A stretch of DNA of 64,000 nucleotides, taken from assembly GCF_027622875.1 (NCBI RefSeq), contig NZ_JAPZVP010000003.1, positions 6,627-70,626 of the forward strand, read 5' to 3'. The notes under the pieces are model-generated. The model did not search any database, had not been told where the DNA came from, and saw nothing but the letters and a program-made list of their open reading frames with translations. Below, piece after piece: positions 7,901 through 17,653 of this stretch (within the stretch, counting starts at the first letter, position 1; every line of letters begins with the position of its first letter). This DNA is from Glycomyces luteolus (GTDB lineage Bacteria; Actinomycetota; Actinomycetes; Mycobacteriales; Micromonosporaceae). Position numbers and translations under genes: made by a program.

Positions 7901-10714
7901 TTACTTGGCGACGATGGAGACCATCTTGCCCGCCACCACGATGACCTTCTTGACGTCCTTGCCCGCCAGGTTCGCGGCGACCTTCTCCTCGGCCAGCGCG
8001 GCGGCCTTCACGGCCTCCTCGCCGGCGTCCGCGGCGACCTCGACGCGGCCGCGGACCTTGCCGTTGATCTGCACCGGGTAGGTGACCGTGTCCTCCACCA
8101 GGTGGCGCTCGTCGGCGACCGGGAAGTCCACATAGGCGATGCCGCCCTCGTGGCCCAGCCGCTCCCACAGCTCCTCGGCGATGTGCGGGGCGATCGGCGC
8201 GGCCATGGCGACCAGCGCCTCGGCCGCCTCGCGCGGCACCGGGTTCACGCCGGTCAGGTGGTTGTTGAACGTGATCAGCTTCGCGACGGCGGTGTTCATC
8301 CGCAGGTGCTCGTAGTCCTCGCGGACGCCGGCGATGGCCTTGTGCATCTCGCGCAGCGTCGCGGCGTCGGGCGCGGTGTCGGCGACGGTGACCTCGCCGG
8401 TCTCCTCGTCGACGATGTTGCGCCACAGGCGCTGCAGGAACCGCTGGGAGCCCACGATCGCCCGGGTCTCCCAGGGCTTGGAGTCGGCCAGGGGCCCCAT
8501 GGACATCTCGTAGACGCGGAAGGTGTCGGCGCCGTAGGAGGCGCAGACCTCGTCGGGGGTGACGACGTTCTTCAGGGACTTGCCCATCTTGCCGTACTCG
8601 CGGTTCACCTTCTGGCCGTTGTAGGTGTAGACGCCCTCGGACTCCTCCTGCACCTCTTCGGCCGGGACGTAGACGCCGCGGTCGTCGGTGTAGGCGTACG
8701 CCTGGATGTAGCCCTGGTTGAACAGGCGGCGGAAGGGCTCGCGGCTGGAGACGTGGCCCAGGTCGAACAGGACCTTCTGCCAGAAGCGGGCGTACAGCAG
8801 GTGCAGGACGGCGTGCTCGACGCCGCCGATGTACAGGTCGACGCCGCCGACGTCCTCAGCGTCCTGCGGGCCCATCCAGTACGACTCGTTGGCCGGGTCG
8901 GCCAGGGCCGCGGCCGACTCCGGGTCGGTGTAGCGCAGCTCGTACCAGGAGGAGCCGGCCCAGTTGGGCATGGTGTTCAGCTCGCGGGTGTAGGTCTTGG
9001 GCCCGTCGCCCAGGTCCAGTTCGACCTCGACCCAGTCCTTGGCGCGGCCCAGGGGCGGCTCCGGGGCGGAGTCGGCGTCCTCGGGGTCGAAGGTCTTGGG
9101 CGAGAAGTCGTCCATCTGCGGCAGCTCGACGGGCAGGTGCTCGTCGGTCAGGGCCACCGGCAGGCCGGTCTCGTCGTAGACGATCGGGAAGGGCTCGCCC
9201 CAGTAGCGCTGGCGGCTGAACAGCCAGTCGCGCAGGCGGAAGGTGGTGGCGCCCTCGCCGCGGCCGTGCTCGGCCAGCCAGTCGATGATGCGGGCCTTGG
9301 CCTCCAGGACGCGCAGGCCGTCCAGGATGCCGGAGTTCACGGCGACGCCGTCGCTGGTGTAGGCGCCCTCGCCGTCCCAGGGGGCCTCGCCGGAGATGAC
9401 CTGGCGGATCGGCAGGTCGAAGGCCTTGGCGAACGCGAAGTCGCGCTCGTCGTGGGCGGGCACGGCCATGATCGCGCCGGTGCCGTAGCCGGCCAGCACG
9501 TAATCGGCGATGAAGACCGGGACGGTCTCGCCGTTGACCGGGTTGGTCGCATAGCCGCCGGTGAAGACGCCGGTCTTCTCCTTGGCGTCGGCCTGGCGCT
9601 CCACATCGGTCTTGGCGGCGGCGAACGCGCGGTAGGCGGCGACGGCCCCGGCCGGCGTGTCGTGCCCGCCGGTCCAGGAGGTCGGGACGCCGGCGGGCCA
9701 GGACTCGGCGGTCAGCGCCTCGACCAGCGGGTGCTCGGGGGCCAGGACCATGTAGGTGGCGCCGAACAGCGTGTCGGGGCGGGTGGTGAAGACGCGGATG
9801 TCCCCCGCGTAGGTCCCGAAGTCGACGTACGCGCCGGTGGATTTGCCGATCCAGTTGCGCTGCATGGACTTCAGGGACTCGGTCCACTCCAGGCCGTCCA
9901 GGTCGGACAGCAGGCGGTCCGCGTAGGCGGTGATGCGCATCATCCACTGCTTCAGCGTGCGGGTGTAGACCGGGAAGTTGCCGCGCTCGGAGCGCCCCTC
10001 GGAGGTGACCTCCTCGTTCGACAGCACGGTGCCCAGGCCCGGGCACCAGTTCACGGGCGCTTCGGTGACGTACGCCAAACGGTGGCCGTCGATGACGCGG
10101 CGGCGCTCGACCGCGCCCAGCTCCGACCACGGGCGGCCGTCGGGTGTGGCCCGCTCACCGGACTCGAACGCGGCGATCAGCTCGTCGATCGGCCGGGCCT
10201 TGTCGGCCTCGGTGTCGTACCAGGAGTTGAAGATCTGCAGGAAGATCCACTGCGTCCACTTGAAGTAGTCCGGGTCGGTGGTGGCGAACGCGCGGCGGTT
10301 GTCGTAGCCCATGCCCACCAGGCGCAGCTGGCGCCGGTACCGGTCGATGTTCTCGGCGGTGATCTCGGCGGGCTGGCGGCCCGTGGCGATCGCGTACTGC
10401 TCGGTGGGCAGGCCGAACGCGTCGAAGCCCATCGGGTGCAGCACGTTGAACCCGGCCATGCGCAGGTAGCGCGAGTACGCGTCCGTGGCGATGAAGCCCA
10501 GCGGGTGGCCCACGTGCAGCCCCGCCCCGGACGGGTAGGGGAACATGTCCATCACGAACTTCTTGGGCGCCCCGGCGCGCGGGTGGCCCGGCTCGGCCAG
10601 CGAACCGGCCGGGTTGGGGGCGCGGAAGGTCTGCTCGGCCTCCCAGCGCTCCTGCCAGCGCGGTTCGATCTCGTTGGCCAGCTTGGCGTCGTAGCGGTGT
10701 GCGGGTTCGGTCAT
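7901..10714 (-). CDS. leuS: Leucyl-tRNA synthetase
   Basis: Charges tRNA-Leu; class I synthetase with CP1 editing domain. The 937 residues match actinobacterial LeuRS. The HIGH-type signature is in [14 protein letters not shown] (residues about 56-70) and the KMSKS-type loop is [11 protein letters not shown], with Gly in place of the middle Ser. The editing region contains [13 protein letters not shown] and [11 protein letters not shown]. The ATG at 10714 is chosen from protein homology; longer frames are leader sequence. It is monocistronic, and its transcript leader holds a leader peptide and a terminator-like hairpin (10783-10862). Confidence 0.97.
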   Translation of the reverse strand: MTEPAHRYDAKLANEIEPRWQERWEAEQTFRAPNPAGSLAEPGHPRAGAPKKFVMDMFPYPSGAGLHVGHPLGFIATDAYSRYLRMAGFNVLHPMGFDAFGLPTEQYAIATGRQPAEITAENIDRYRRQLRLVGMGYDNRRAFATTDPDYFKWTQWIFLQIFNSWYDTEADKARPIDELIAAFESGERATPDGRPWSELGAVERRRVIDGHRLAYVTEAPVNWCPGLGTVLSNEEVTSEGRSERGNFPVYTRTLKQWMMRITAYADRLLSDLDGLEWTESLKSMQRNWIGKSTGAYVDFGTYAGDIRVFTTRPDTLFGATYMVLAPEHPLVEALTAESWPAGVPTSWTGGHDTPAGAVAAYRAFAAAKTDVERQADAKEKTGVFTGGYATNPVNGETVPVFIADYVLAGYGTGAIMAVPAHDERDFAFAKAFDLPIRQVISGEAPWDGEGAYTSDGVAVNSGILDGLRVLEAKARIIDWLAEHGRGEGATTFRLRDWLFSRQRYWGEPFPIVYDETGLPVALTDEHLPVELPQMDDFSPKTFDPEDADSAPEPPLGRAKDWVEVELDLGDGPKTYTRELNTMPNWAGSSWYELRYTDPESAAALADPANESYWMGPQDAEDVGGVDLYIGGVEHAVLHLLYARFWQKVLFDLGHVSSREPFRRLFNQGYIQAYAYTDDRGVYVPAEEVQEESEGVYTYNGQKVNREYGKMGKSLKNVVTPDEVCASYGADTFRVYEMSMGPLADSKPWETRAIVGSQRFLQRLWRNIVDEETGEVTVADTAPDAATLREMHKAIAGVREDYEHLRMNTAVAKLITFNNHLTGVNPVPREAAEALVAMAAPIAPHIAEELWERLGHEGGIAYVDFPVADERHLVEDTVTYPVQINGKVRGRVEVAADAGEEAVKAAALAEEKVAANLAGKDVKKVIVVAGKMVSIVAK

Positions 10715-10782
10715 GGCTCGTCCTGTGGTCCGGTGGTGGCTCTGGGTTCGGGCTCGGGTTTCCGGGTTAGACCCTAGACAGC

Positions 10783-10806
10783 AAAAAACCCCTGGCATGC
10801 AGGGGT
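10783..10806 (-). terminator. Intrinsic terminator in the leuS leader (attenuator candidate)
   Basis: On the reverse strand ACCCCTG-CATGC-CAGGGGT forms a 7-bp stem followed by six T residues. It lies inside the leuS leader, about 70 bases before the start codon and downstream of the only visible promoter. It therefore must be read through for leuS expression, which is the arrangement of an attenuator. Confidence 0.7.
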
Positions 10807-10807
10807 G

Positions 10808-10833
10808 GCCGTGCTGGTTCTCTCCAGCACGGC
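10808..10833 (-). promoter_or_regulatory. Leader hairpin next to the leuS leader peptide
   Basis: GCCGTGCTGG and its exact complement form a 10-bp stem with a 6-base loop. It starts at the stop codon of the leader peptide, so a ribosome paused on the Leu codons would cover its 5-prime arm. A clear alternative antiterminator pairing was not found by eye. Confidence 0.55.
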
Positions 10834-10862
10834 TATCTAAGGAGCGCGATCGCCCGGGACAT
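10833..10862 (-). CDS. Putative leuS leader peptide MSRAIALLR
   Basis: A nine-codon open frame (M-S-R-A-I-A-L-L-R) carries tandem Leu codons CTC CTT just before its stop. The reverse strand has TACACT six bases before the ATG, so the peptide would be leaderless, starting at the first base of the transcript. Hairpin, terminator and leuS follow in that order. The layout fits Leu-tRNA-sensing attenuation. This is inference from arrangement; the peptide is too short for homology. Confidence 0.5.
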   Translation of the reverse strand: MSRAIALLR

Positions 10863-10874
10863 GCCCCCAGTGTA
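10863..10874 (-). promoter_or_regulatory. Promoter -10 element for the leuS transcript
   Basis: TACACT on the reverse strand is followed by six bases and the leader-peptide ATG, the standard actinobacterial leaderless spacing. The -35 region is weak. Confidence 0.45.
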
Positions 10875-11002
10875 GCGGAGGCCCCTACGGCGGCGCATGA
10901 CATGGTCACTGGGCGCGTCCGAGTAGGATGGCGGACAGGCGACCGTAACGCGGGACGGCGTGTCAGGTCGCGCATTCCCACAGACTTCCCCCGGGAGGAC
11001 CA

Positions 11003-12007
<1,005 letters not shown>

Positions 12008-12009
12008 GC

Positions 12010-13254
12010 GTGGAGCTCACCGGGCGCGGCAAGACGCTGCTGGCGGTGAGCGTGGTGGTCGGCCTCGTCGCGCTGATGGTGGGCGAAGGCGATCTGCTGC
12101 GCGCGGCGCTCCTGGCGCTCATCGCGCCTTTGGGCGGGCTCGTGCTGCTGCGCTGGTCGCGTCCTTCGCTGGAGTCGAACCGGGTGCTGAACCCGGCGCA
12201 GGTCGAGGCGGGGCAGTCCACGCAGGTGCGCCTGGGCATCCAGAACACCGGCCGGGGCCGTCCCCCGGCGCTGATGCTGGAGGACCGCATCCCCTACCGG
12301 CTGGGCAACCGCCCGCGGCTGGTCCTGGAGCGGCTCGCGCCGGGCGCGCGCAGCGTCGTGAACTACACGATCACTCCCGGGACGAGGGGCGCCTACGAGC
12401 TCGGCCCGCTGACGGTGCGCACTTCGGACCCGTTCGGCCTGGCGGTCTCCGTGCAGGAGTTCCCGCTCACGACCGAGCTCATCGTGACCCCGCGCATCCA
12501 GCCGCTGCGCAGCCTGCTGCTGCCGGGCGGGGCCGGGATGTCCTCAGGGGAGTCCGCCGCGCACGCGGTCGCGATCACCGGCAACGACGACATCGCCGTG
12601 CGCGAGTACCGGCACGGGGACGACATGCGGCGCGTGCACTGGAAGGCCAGCGCCCACCGCGGCCAGCTCATGGTGCGCCGCGAGGAGCAGCCGTGGGAGA
12701 ACAACGCGGCGGTGCTGCTCGACGTGCGCCGGGGCGCGCACCGCGGGGAGCTCTCGAGCTTCGAGTGGATGGTGGACGCGGCCGCTTCGGCGACAGTGCG
12801 GCTCTCGCGCGACGGCATCGACCCGTGGCTCATCACCGCGCACCGCGACTTCGAGTGCCGCCAAGGCGATTACAGCCAGGTGATGCGGTACCTCGCGACG
12901 GTGGCCGCCGCCCCCGAGGCCCCGATCTCGCACCTGGTGGAGAAGGCGCAGCGGTCGCGGTCGGTCTCGGGGATCATCGCGTTCCTCGGGCACGTGACCC
13001 CGGAGGAGGCGGCCTCGCTGGGGCGCCTCGCCAAGCGCGGCGGGGCATGCACGGCGCTCGTGGTCGACCCGGTGCGGTGGATCCCGAAGGCGCCGACGAG
13101 CCGCTCCGACCCGCGCGAGCGGGCGTTCGCCGAGCAGCACGTCGCGGCCGTCTCGACGCTGTCGAACGCGGGCTGGCAGGTGATCCCGGTGGTCGCCGGG
13201 ACCGAGCTGCGCCGGGTGTGGACCCGCCTGGGCGCGTGGAGGACTCTCGCATGA
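12010..13254 (+). CDS. DUF58 domain protein
   Basis: Membrane-anchored partner of the MoxR ATPase. The 414 residues begin with two hydrophobic segments (about residues 5-50), then a beta-rich section, then the DUF58 core with the typical [24 protein letters not shown] motif region (about 195-220) and a following VWA-like fold (AVLLDVRR). The GTG start lies two bases after the MoxR stop, and the 3-prime end overlaps the next gene by ATGA. Function follows from operon context only. Confidence 0.92.
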   Translation: MELTGRGKTLLAVSVVVGLVALMVGEGDLLRAALLALIAPLGGLVLLRWSRPSLESNRVLNPAQVEAGQSTQVRLGIQNTGRGRPPALMLEDRIPYRLGNRPRLVLERLAPGARSVVNYTITPGTRGAYELGPLTVRTSDPFGLAVSVQEFPLTTELIVTPRIQPLRSLLLPGGAGMSSGESAAHAVAITGNDDIAVREYRHGDDMRRVHWKASAHRGQLMVRREEQPWENNAAVLLDVRRGAHRGELSSFEWMVDAAASATVRLSRDGIDPWLITAHRDFECRQGDYSQVMRYLATVAAAPEAPISHLVEKAQRSRSVSGIIAFLGHVTPEEAASLGRLAKRGGACTALVVDPVRWIPKAPTSRSDPRERAFAEQHVAAVSTLSNAGWQVIPVVAGTELRRVWTRLGAWRTLA

Positions 13255-15602
13255 GCGGACAGCGGCACGCCACCATGGTCGCGGCGGCCACCCTGGCCTT
13301 GACGCTGACGCCGCTCATCGGCATCTTCGAAGGCGTCGGCTGGACGGTCCCGGTGCTGCTCACCATCACGGTGATCGCCACCGCCGGGTCGCTCATCCGC
13401 GCGGCCGGGCGCGGGCAGGGCCTGCAGACCGTGGCCATGTGCGCGGGGCTGCTGGTGGTCTTGACGGCGGGCTTCGGCGACGGCACCGCGCTCCTGTTCA
13501 TCATCCCGCTGCCCGCCACGTTCGAGCATTTCGGCGTGCTCGCCAGTGAAGGCGTCGCGGGGATCGTCACGGAGGCCCCGCCGGTGGCCGCCGAGGGCGG
13601 CATCCTGTTCCTCACCCTGCTCGGGATCGGGCTCGTCGCGGTCCTGCACGACATGTTCGTGGTCGGCCTGCGCACCCCGGCGCTCGCCGGGCTGACGCTC
13701 CTCACGATGTACCTGGTGCCGGTCTCGGTCGCGCCGGACGCGACGGCCTGGTTCTGGTTCATCCTCCCCGCCGTCTCCTACCTGTGGCTGCTCGCGGACG
13801 ACAACCTGCGGCGCGTGTCCGCGTTCGGGCACCGGTTCACCGGCACGGGCCAGCTCGTCTCGCAGAAGTTCCCCTCGCCGATGGCGCGCACCGCGCGCTG
13901 GTCGGCGCTCGGCTTCATCGTTCTCACGCTCGTGTCCCTGACCGTGGTGCCGACGAACACCTCCGGGTTCATCGACCGGGTCGCCGAGGACTGGGAGGGC
14001 GGCGGCGACGCCGGGCTCGGCGACGTCAACCCGTGGGCGCAGCTGTCCGGGTCGCTCAACCGGCCCGAGGAGGTCGACGTCCTCCGCGTCTCGACCGACG
14101 ACCCCAGCCCGCCCTACCTGCGGATGCACGTGCTCGACGAGCTCGATTCGGACGGCTTCGGCCCCAACGACTACGACGACCACCAGTCCCTCGACCTGGA
14201 AGAGGCCGAGGGCGAGACGTTCACCGCGGACATCGAGAACCTCCGCATGGAGGCGCCGGTCGTGCCCGTCTACGGGACCCCGGTGGACCTGTCGATCGAC
14301 GGGAACTGGGACCGCGACGCCGACACCGGCGTCATCATCGGCGACAACAGCGACATGGGCGACGTGGAGGAGTACACCCTCACGTATACCGACCAGGAGC
14401 CCGACGCCGAGACGCTCGCGAACGCCGACGGCATGGACCCCTCGGACGAGCGGTGGGAGGCCAACACCGAGCACCCGGAGGTGGCCGAGGTGAGCTCGCA
14501 CGTGGACGAGGCGCTCGGGGACGCGGACACGGTCCACGAGAAGGTCCTCGCCGTCTACAAGTACCTGTCGATCGGCAACGGCTTCCGGTACTCGCTGGAG
14601 ACCACCGAAGCGGGCAACGACGAGGCGATCGTCGACTTCCTGGAGACCAAGGAGGGCTACTGCCAGCAGTACGCGGCCGCCATGGCGTGGATGCTGCGCG
14701 AGGCCGACGTCGCCGCCCGCGTCGTCATCGGCATGTCGCAGGGCTCCAGGGACGGGGACGAATGGGTGCTCACCAGCCACGACTACCACGCGTGGGTCGA
14801 GGTCTACTACGACGGGCCCGGCTGGGTCATGTACGACCCGACGCCGTCCGCGGGCGTGCCCGGCGCGGTGTCGACCCCGTGGGCGACCGAGCCCGCGCCG
14901 GAGGGCGAGCCGACTCAGGAGCCCGACGCGACCGCCGACCCCAGCGAAGCCCCCAGCGACGCGACCCCGTCCGCCGAGGGCGGCCCGACGGCCGGCGCGG
15001 AGCAGCCCACCGACAGCCCCTCCCTGCAGGGCGCCGAGGACGGCTCCGAGGGCGGTTCCGGCTTCAACCCGGCCTGGCTGCTCCTCCTGATCGTCGCGGC
15101 CCTGCCGTTCCTGCCGGCGCTCGCGCGCGGGCTCCTGCGCCGCAGGCGGCTCGACCCCGCCCGCCTCACGGCCAAGACCGCGTGGGACGAAGTGCTCGAC
15201 CTGGCCCTCGACTACGGTGTGGGCCTGAGCGATTCGCTCACTCCGCGGCAGGCCGCCGGAGTGCTCGGCCAGGCCGCGCCGGGCGCGCGCGAAGCCGCGA
15301 CGGTCCTCGGCTCGGCCATGGCCCGCCACCGGTACTCCCCCAGCGGGGCCGACCCGACCGGCCTGGCCGACGCCGTGCGCGACCTCCACACCGAACTGGA
15401 CAAGAACGCCGAACCGCGCCGCCGCTACCAGGCGATGTTCTGGCCCGCGTCGCTCCTCGCGAAGGCGAGCGCAAAGCAGGCCGAGGAAAGCGCCCGCCTG
15501 GCCCGGCGCTCGGCCCGCGCCACGGACCGGGTCCGCTCGGCCGTGCGGCGCCCGCGACGTTCGAACAGCCGCAAGGACCGGTCTGTCACAGGTCGCCCTT
15601 AG
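13251..15602 (+). CDS. TgpA-like membrane transglutaminase
   Basis: Membrane protein with a periplasmic-side transglutaminase-like domain. The 783 residues start with about six hydrophobic segments (to residue 235). The catalytic core follows, with the Cys in EGYCQQYAAAMAW (about 468), the His in SHDYHAWVEVYY (about 512) and the Asp in MYDPTPS (about 527). Then come an acidic Pro/Thr/Ser linker, one more transmembrane segment (about 607-630) and a DUF4129-like basic tail. It overlaps the DUF58 gene by four bases (ATGA). MoxR, DUF58 and transglutaminase in this order form a known conserved actinobacterial operon, probably acting on envelope proteins. Confidence 0.92.
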   Translation: MSGQRHATMVAAATLALTLTPLIGIFEGVGWTVPVLLTITVIATAGSLIRAAGRGQGLQTVAMCAGLLVVLTAGFGDGTALLFIIPLPATFEHFGVLASEGVAGIVTEAPPVAAEGGILFLTLLGIGLVAVLHDMFVVGLRTPALAGLTLLTMYLVPVSVAPDATAWFWFILPAVSYLWLLADDNLRRVSAFGHRFTGTGQLVSQKFPSPMARTARWSALGFIVLTLVSLTVVPTNTSGFIDRVAEDWEGGGDAGLGDVNPWAQLSGSLNRPEEVDVLRVSTDDPSPPYLRMHVLDELDSDGFGPNDYDDHQSLDLEEAEGETFTADIENLRMEAPVVPVYGTPVDLSIDGNWDRDADTGVIIGDNSDMGDVEEYTLTYTDQEPDAETLANADGMDPSDERWEANTEHPEVAEVSSHVDEALGDADTVHEKVLAVYKYLSIGNGFRYSLETTEAGNDEAIVDFLETKEGYCQQYAAAMAWMLREADVAARVVIGMSQGSRDGDEWVLTSHDYHAWVEVYYDGPGWVMYDPTPSAGVPGAVSTPWATEPAPEGEPTQEPDATADPSEAPSDATPSAEGGPTAGAEQPTDSPSLQGAEDGSEGGSGFNPAWLLLLIVAALPFLPALARGLLRRRRLDPARLTAKTAWDEVLDLALDYGVGLSDSLTPRQAAGVLGQAAPGAREAATVLGSAMARHRYSPSGADPTGLADAVRDLHTELDKNAEPRRRYQAMFWPASLLAKASAKQAEESARLARRSARATDRVRSAVRRPRRSNSRKDRSVTGRP

Positions 15603-15611
15603 GGTGGCTTC
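15600..15611 (+). promoter_or_regulatory. Leaderless promoter (-10 TAGGGT) overlapping an upstream stop codon
   Basis: TAGGGT, whose TAG is also the transglutaminase stop codon, ends six bases before the ATG at 15612. No -35 was recognised. Confidence 0.4.
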
Positions 15612-17399
15612 ATGTACAGAAGCGGCGCCGCCGAGAGCGACAGTGCACTCACCGACGGCGCGTTCAATGCCGAAGGCTTCAGCCAGCCGACCCTCGACAG
15701 CCTGGGGACCCCGCTCTCGGAGGTGACGTTCTGCGTCGTCGACCTCGAGACGACGGGGCTCGCCGCCGACGCGTGCGGCATCACCGAGATCGGCGCGGTC
15801 AAGGTCAGGGGCGGCGAGGTCATCGGCGAGTTCGGGACCCTCGTCAACCCCGGCGAGTCCATCGATCCGCGCGTCACCCGCCTCACGGGCATCACCGACG
15901 AGATGGTCGCCGACGCCCCCGGCATCGAGGCGGTGCTCCCCGCGTTCCTCGAGTTCGCGCGCGGCGCGACCCTCGTCGCGCACAACGCGGGCTTCGACAT
16001 CGGGTTCCTCCGCCACGCCTGCGAGCTCACCGACACCCGCTGGCCCCGCCCGCCGGTCGTCGACACCGTCGTCCTGGCCCGGCGCCTCACCGAGAAGAGC
16101 GAGGTGCCCAACCGCAGGCTCGGCACCCTCGCTCGGCTCTTCGGCTCGCCCGTCACCCCGAACCACCGGGCCCTCGACGACGCCCGCGCCACCGTCACGG
16201 TGCTGCACGGTCTCATCGAGCGCGCCTCCGGGCACGGCGTGGTCACCGACGCCGAGCTCGTCGAGTTCTGCCGCGCCATTCCCTCTGAGCTGCAACGCCG
16301 CAAGAAGCACCTCGCCGACGGGCTCCCGCACGCCCCCGGCGTCTACATCTTCCGCGACGCCGACGACCGGGCGCTGTACATCGGCGTCTCCGTCGACGTC
16401 GCCGCCCGCGTCCGCAGCTACTTCTCGGCGGCCGAGCAGCGGCGGCGGCTGCGCGACATGCTCGCGTCCGCCGAACGGGTCGAGGTCGTCGAATGCGCCC
16501 ACCGGCTCGAAGCGGGCGTCGCCGAACTGCGGCTCATCTCCGGCGGCAAACCGCCCTACAACCGGGCCGCAAAGTTCCCTGAGCACCGCTCCTGGGTGCG
16601 CCTCACCGACGAGCCGTACCCGCGCCTGCAGATCTCCCGCAACCCGCCTGGCCCCGGCACCCCGCGCCTCGGCCCGACCTCGGGGACGCAGGCGCAGGCC
16701 GCGATCGGCGCGATCGAGGCGGCCCTGCCGATCCGTTCGTGCCGGACCCGCTTGTCCCCCAAGCGGTTGTCGCCCTCGTGCGTGCTCGGCGAGATCGGCA
16801 AGTGCGTCGAGCCGTGCCGCCACAGCGTGAGCGTCGAGGAGTACGCGGCGGTAGCCGAGCGCGCCGCCCGCGCGATGGACGGCGACCCGGCCCCGATCGC
16901 GGCGGCCGTCGCCGAGCGCCTCGCCGAGCTCTCGGCGGCCGAGCGCTTCGAGACCGCCGCCGAACGCCGCGACGAGCTCGGGGCGTACCTCCAACTCGCC
17001 GCCGCCACGCACCGCACCAGGAGCCTCGTGGCGGCCGGGGAGATCGTGGCCGCCGGTCGGGCCAAGGGCGGCGGCTGGGAGATCGCCGTGATCCGCCACG
17101 GACTGCTCGCCGGGGCCGCCCGCACCCCGCCCAGGGCGGATCCGATGCCGCACATCGCGAGACTCCGCGAGACCTCCCGGGTCGTCGAAGCGCTCGACGA
17201 CGTCGCCGACGCCGCCCACGCCGCCGAGTCGCGGCTCCTCCTCGAATGGCTCGCCCGCCCCGACGTCCGCCTCGTCATGGTCGAGCGCGCATGGGCCAGC
17301 CGCCTCGACGGCGCCGAACGCTGGGACGGCGCCATCCCGCACGACCCGTCCCCTTGGCGCCGATCCAACGGCGAACGCTTACCGCATGGTGGGACGTGA
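15612..17399 (+). CDS. DEDDh exonuclease fused to GIY-YIG (UvrC-like) domain
   Basis: Two-part nuclease of 595 residues. The N-terminal half is a DnaQ-type 3-prime to 5-prime exonuclease: Exo I VVDLETTG (about 40), Exo II HNAGFDIGF (about 128), and Exo III with the catalytic His in NHRALDDAR (about 190). The second half begins with a GIY-YIG domain (PHAPGVYIFRD...ALYIGVS, about 238-260) and a UvrC-like region, with cysteines in SCVLGEIGKCVEPC. It lacks the UvrB-binding and C-terminal nuclease parts of UvrC. This DnaQ-Cho-type fusion is known in actinobacteria and is probably a DNA repair enzyme. The promoter looks leaderless. Confidence 0.9.
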   Translation: MYRSGAAESDSALTDGAFNAEGFSQPTLDSLGTPLSEVTFCVVDLETTGLAADACGITEIGAVKVRGGEVIGEFGTLVNPGESIDPRVTRLTGITDEMVADAPGIEAVLPAFLEFARGATLVAHNAGFDIGFLRHACELTDTRWPRPPVVDTVVLARRLTEKSEVPNRRLGTLARLFGSPVTPNHRALDDARATVTVLHGLIERASGHGVVTDAELVEFCRAIPSELQRRKKHLADGLPHAPGVYIFRDADDRALYIGVSVDVAARVRSYFSAAEQRRRLRDMLASAERVEVVECAHRLEAGVAELRLISGGKPPYNRAAKFPEHRSWVRLTDEPYPRLQISRNPPGPGTPRLGPTSGTQAQAAIGAIEAALPIRSCRTRLSPKRLSPSCVLGEIGKCVEPCRHSVSVEEYAAVAERAARAMDGDPAPIAAAVAERLAELSAAERFETAAERRDELGAYLQLAAATHRTRSLVAAGEIVAAGRAKGGGWEIAVIRHGLLAGAARTPPRADPMPHIARLRETSRVVEALDDVADAAHAAESRLLLEWLARPDVRLVMVERAWASRLDGAERWDGAIPHDPSPWRRSNGERLPHGGT

Positions 17400-17653
17400 C
17401 CGCGAACCCTCCGCTGTCCCAACGGAACCCACCGTGCCATCCGCCGAGACGCGGCCAATCCGGCGAATCGGACGTGAGTCGTCTCGCATCCATTTGCGGC
17501 GCTTGGGGTTTCCGCCGACCGCCAAGCGCGGGTACTGTGTGTCATCCGCCGATTGCGGCGGCCCTGCCGAAATCCGACAGTGTCTAGTGTCGATTCTCTC
17601 CAAGAATCGTTGTACATCTAGAATGCGGTCAACCTTGGGCATCGGAGGCTTTC

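Noticed and set aside
7860-10777. Open frame of over 900 codons antisense to leuS
   Set aside because: It is only the high-GC shadow of leuS; its residue pattern (Gly/Val/Asp/Leu-rich, no structure) is typical of antisense frames. Only the first 130 or so codons from 7448 look like real protein.
10783-10833. A T-box riboswitch in the leuS leader
   Set aside because: No T-box sequence (GGGTGGNACCGCG type) or stem I elements are visible; the short leader peptide explains the hairpins better.
12870-17342. A 1490-codon open frame on the reverse strand
   Set aside because: It runs opposite three well-supported genes (DUF58, transglutaminase, exonuclease fusion) with low-complexity sequence and no domain.
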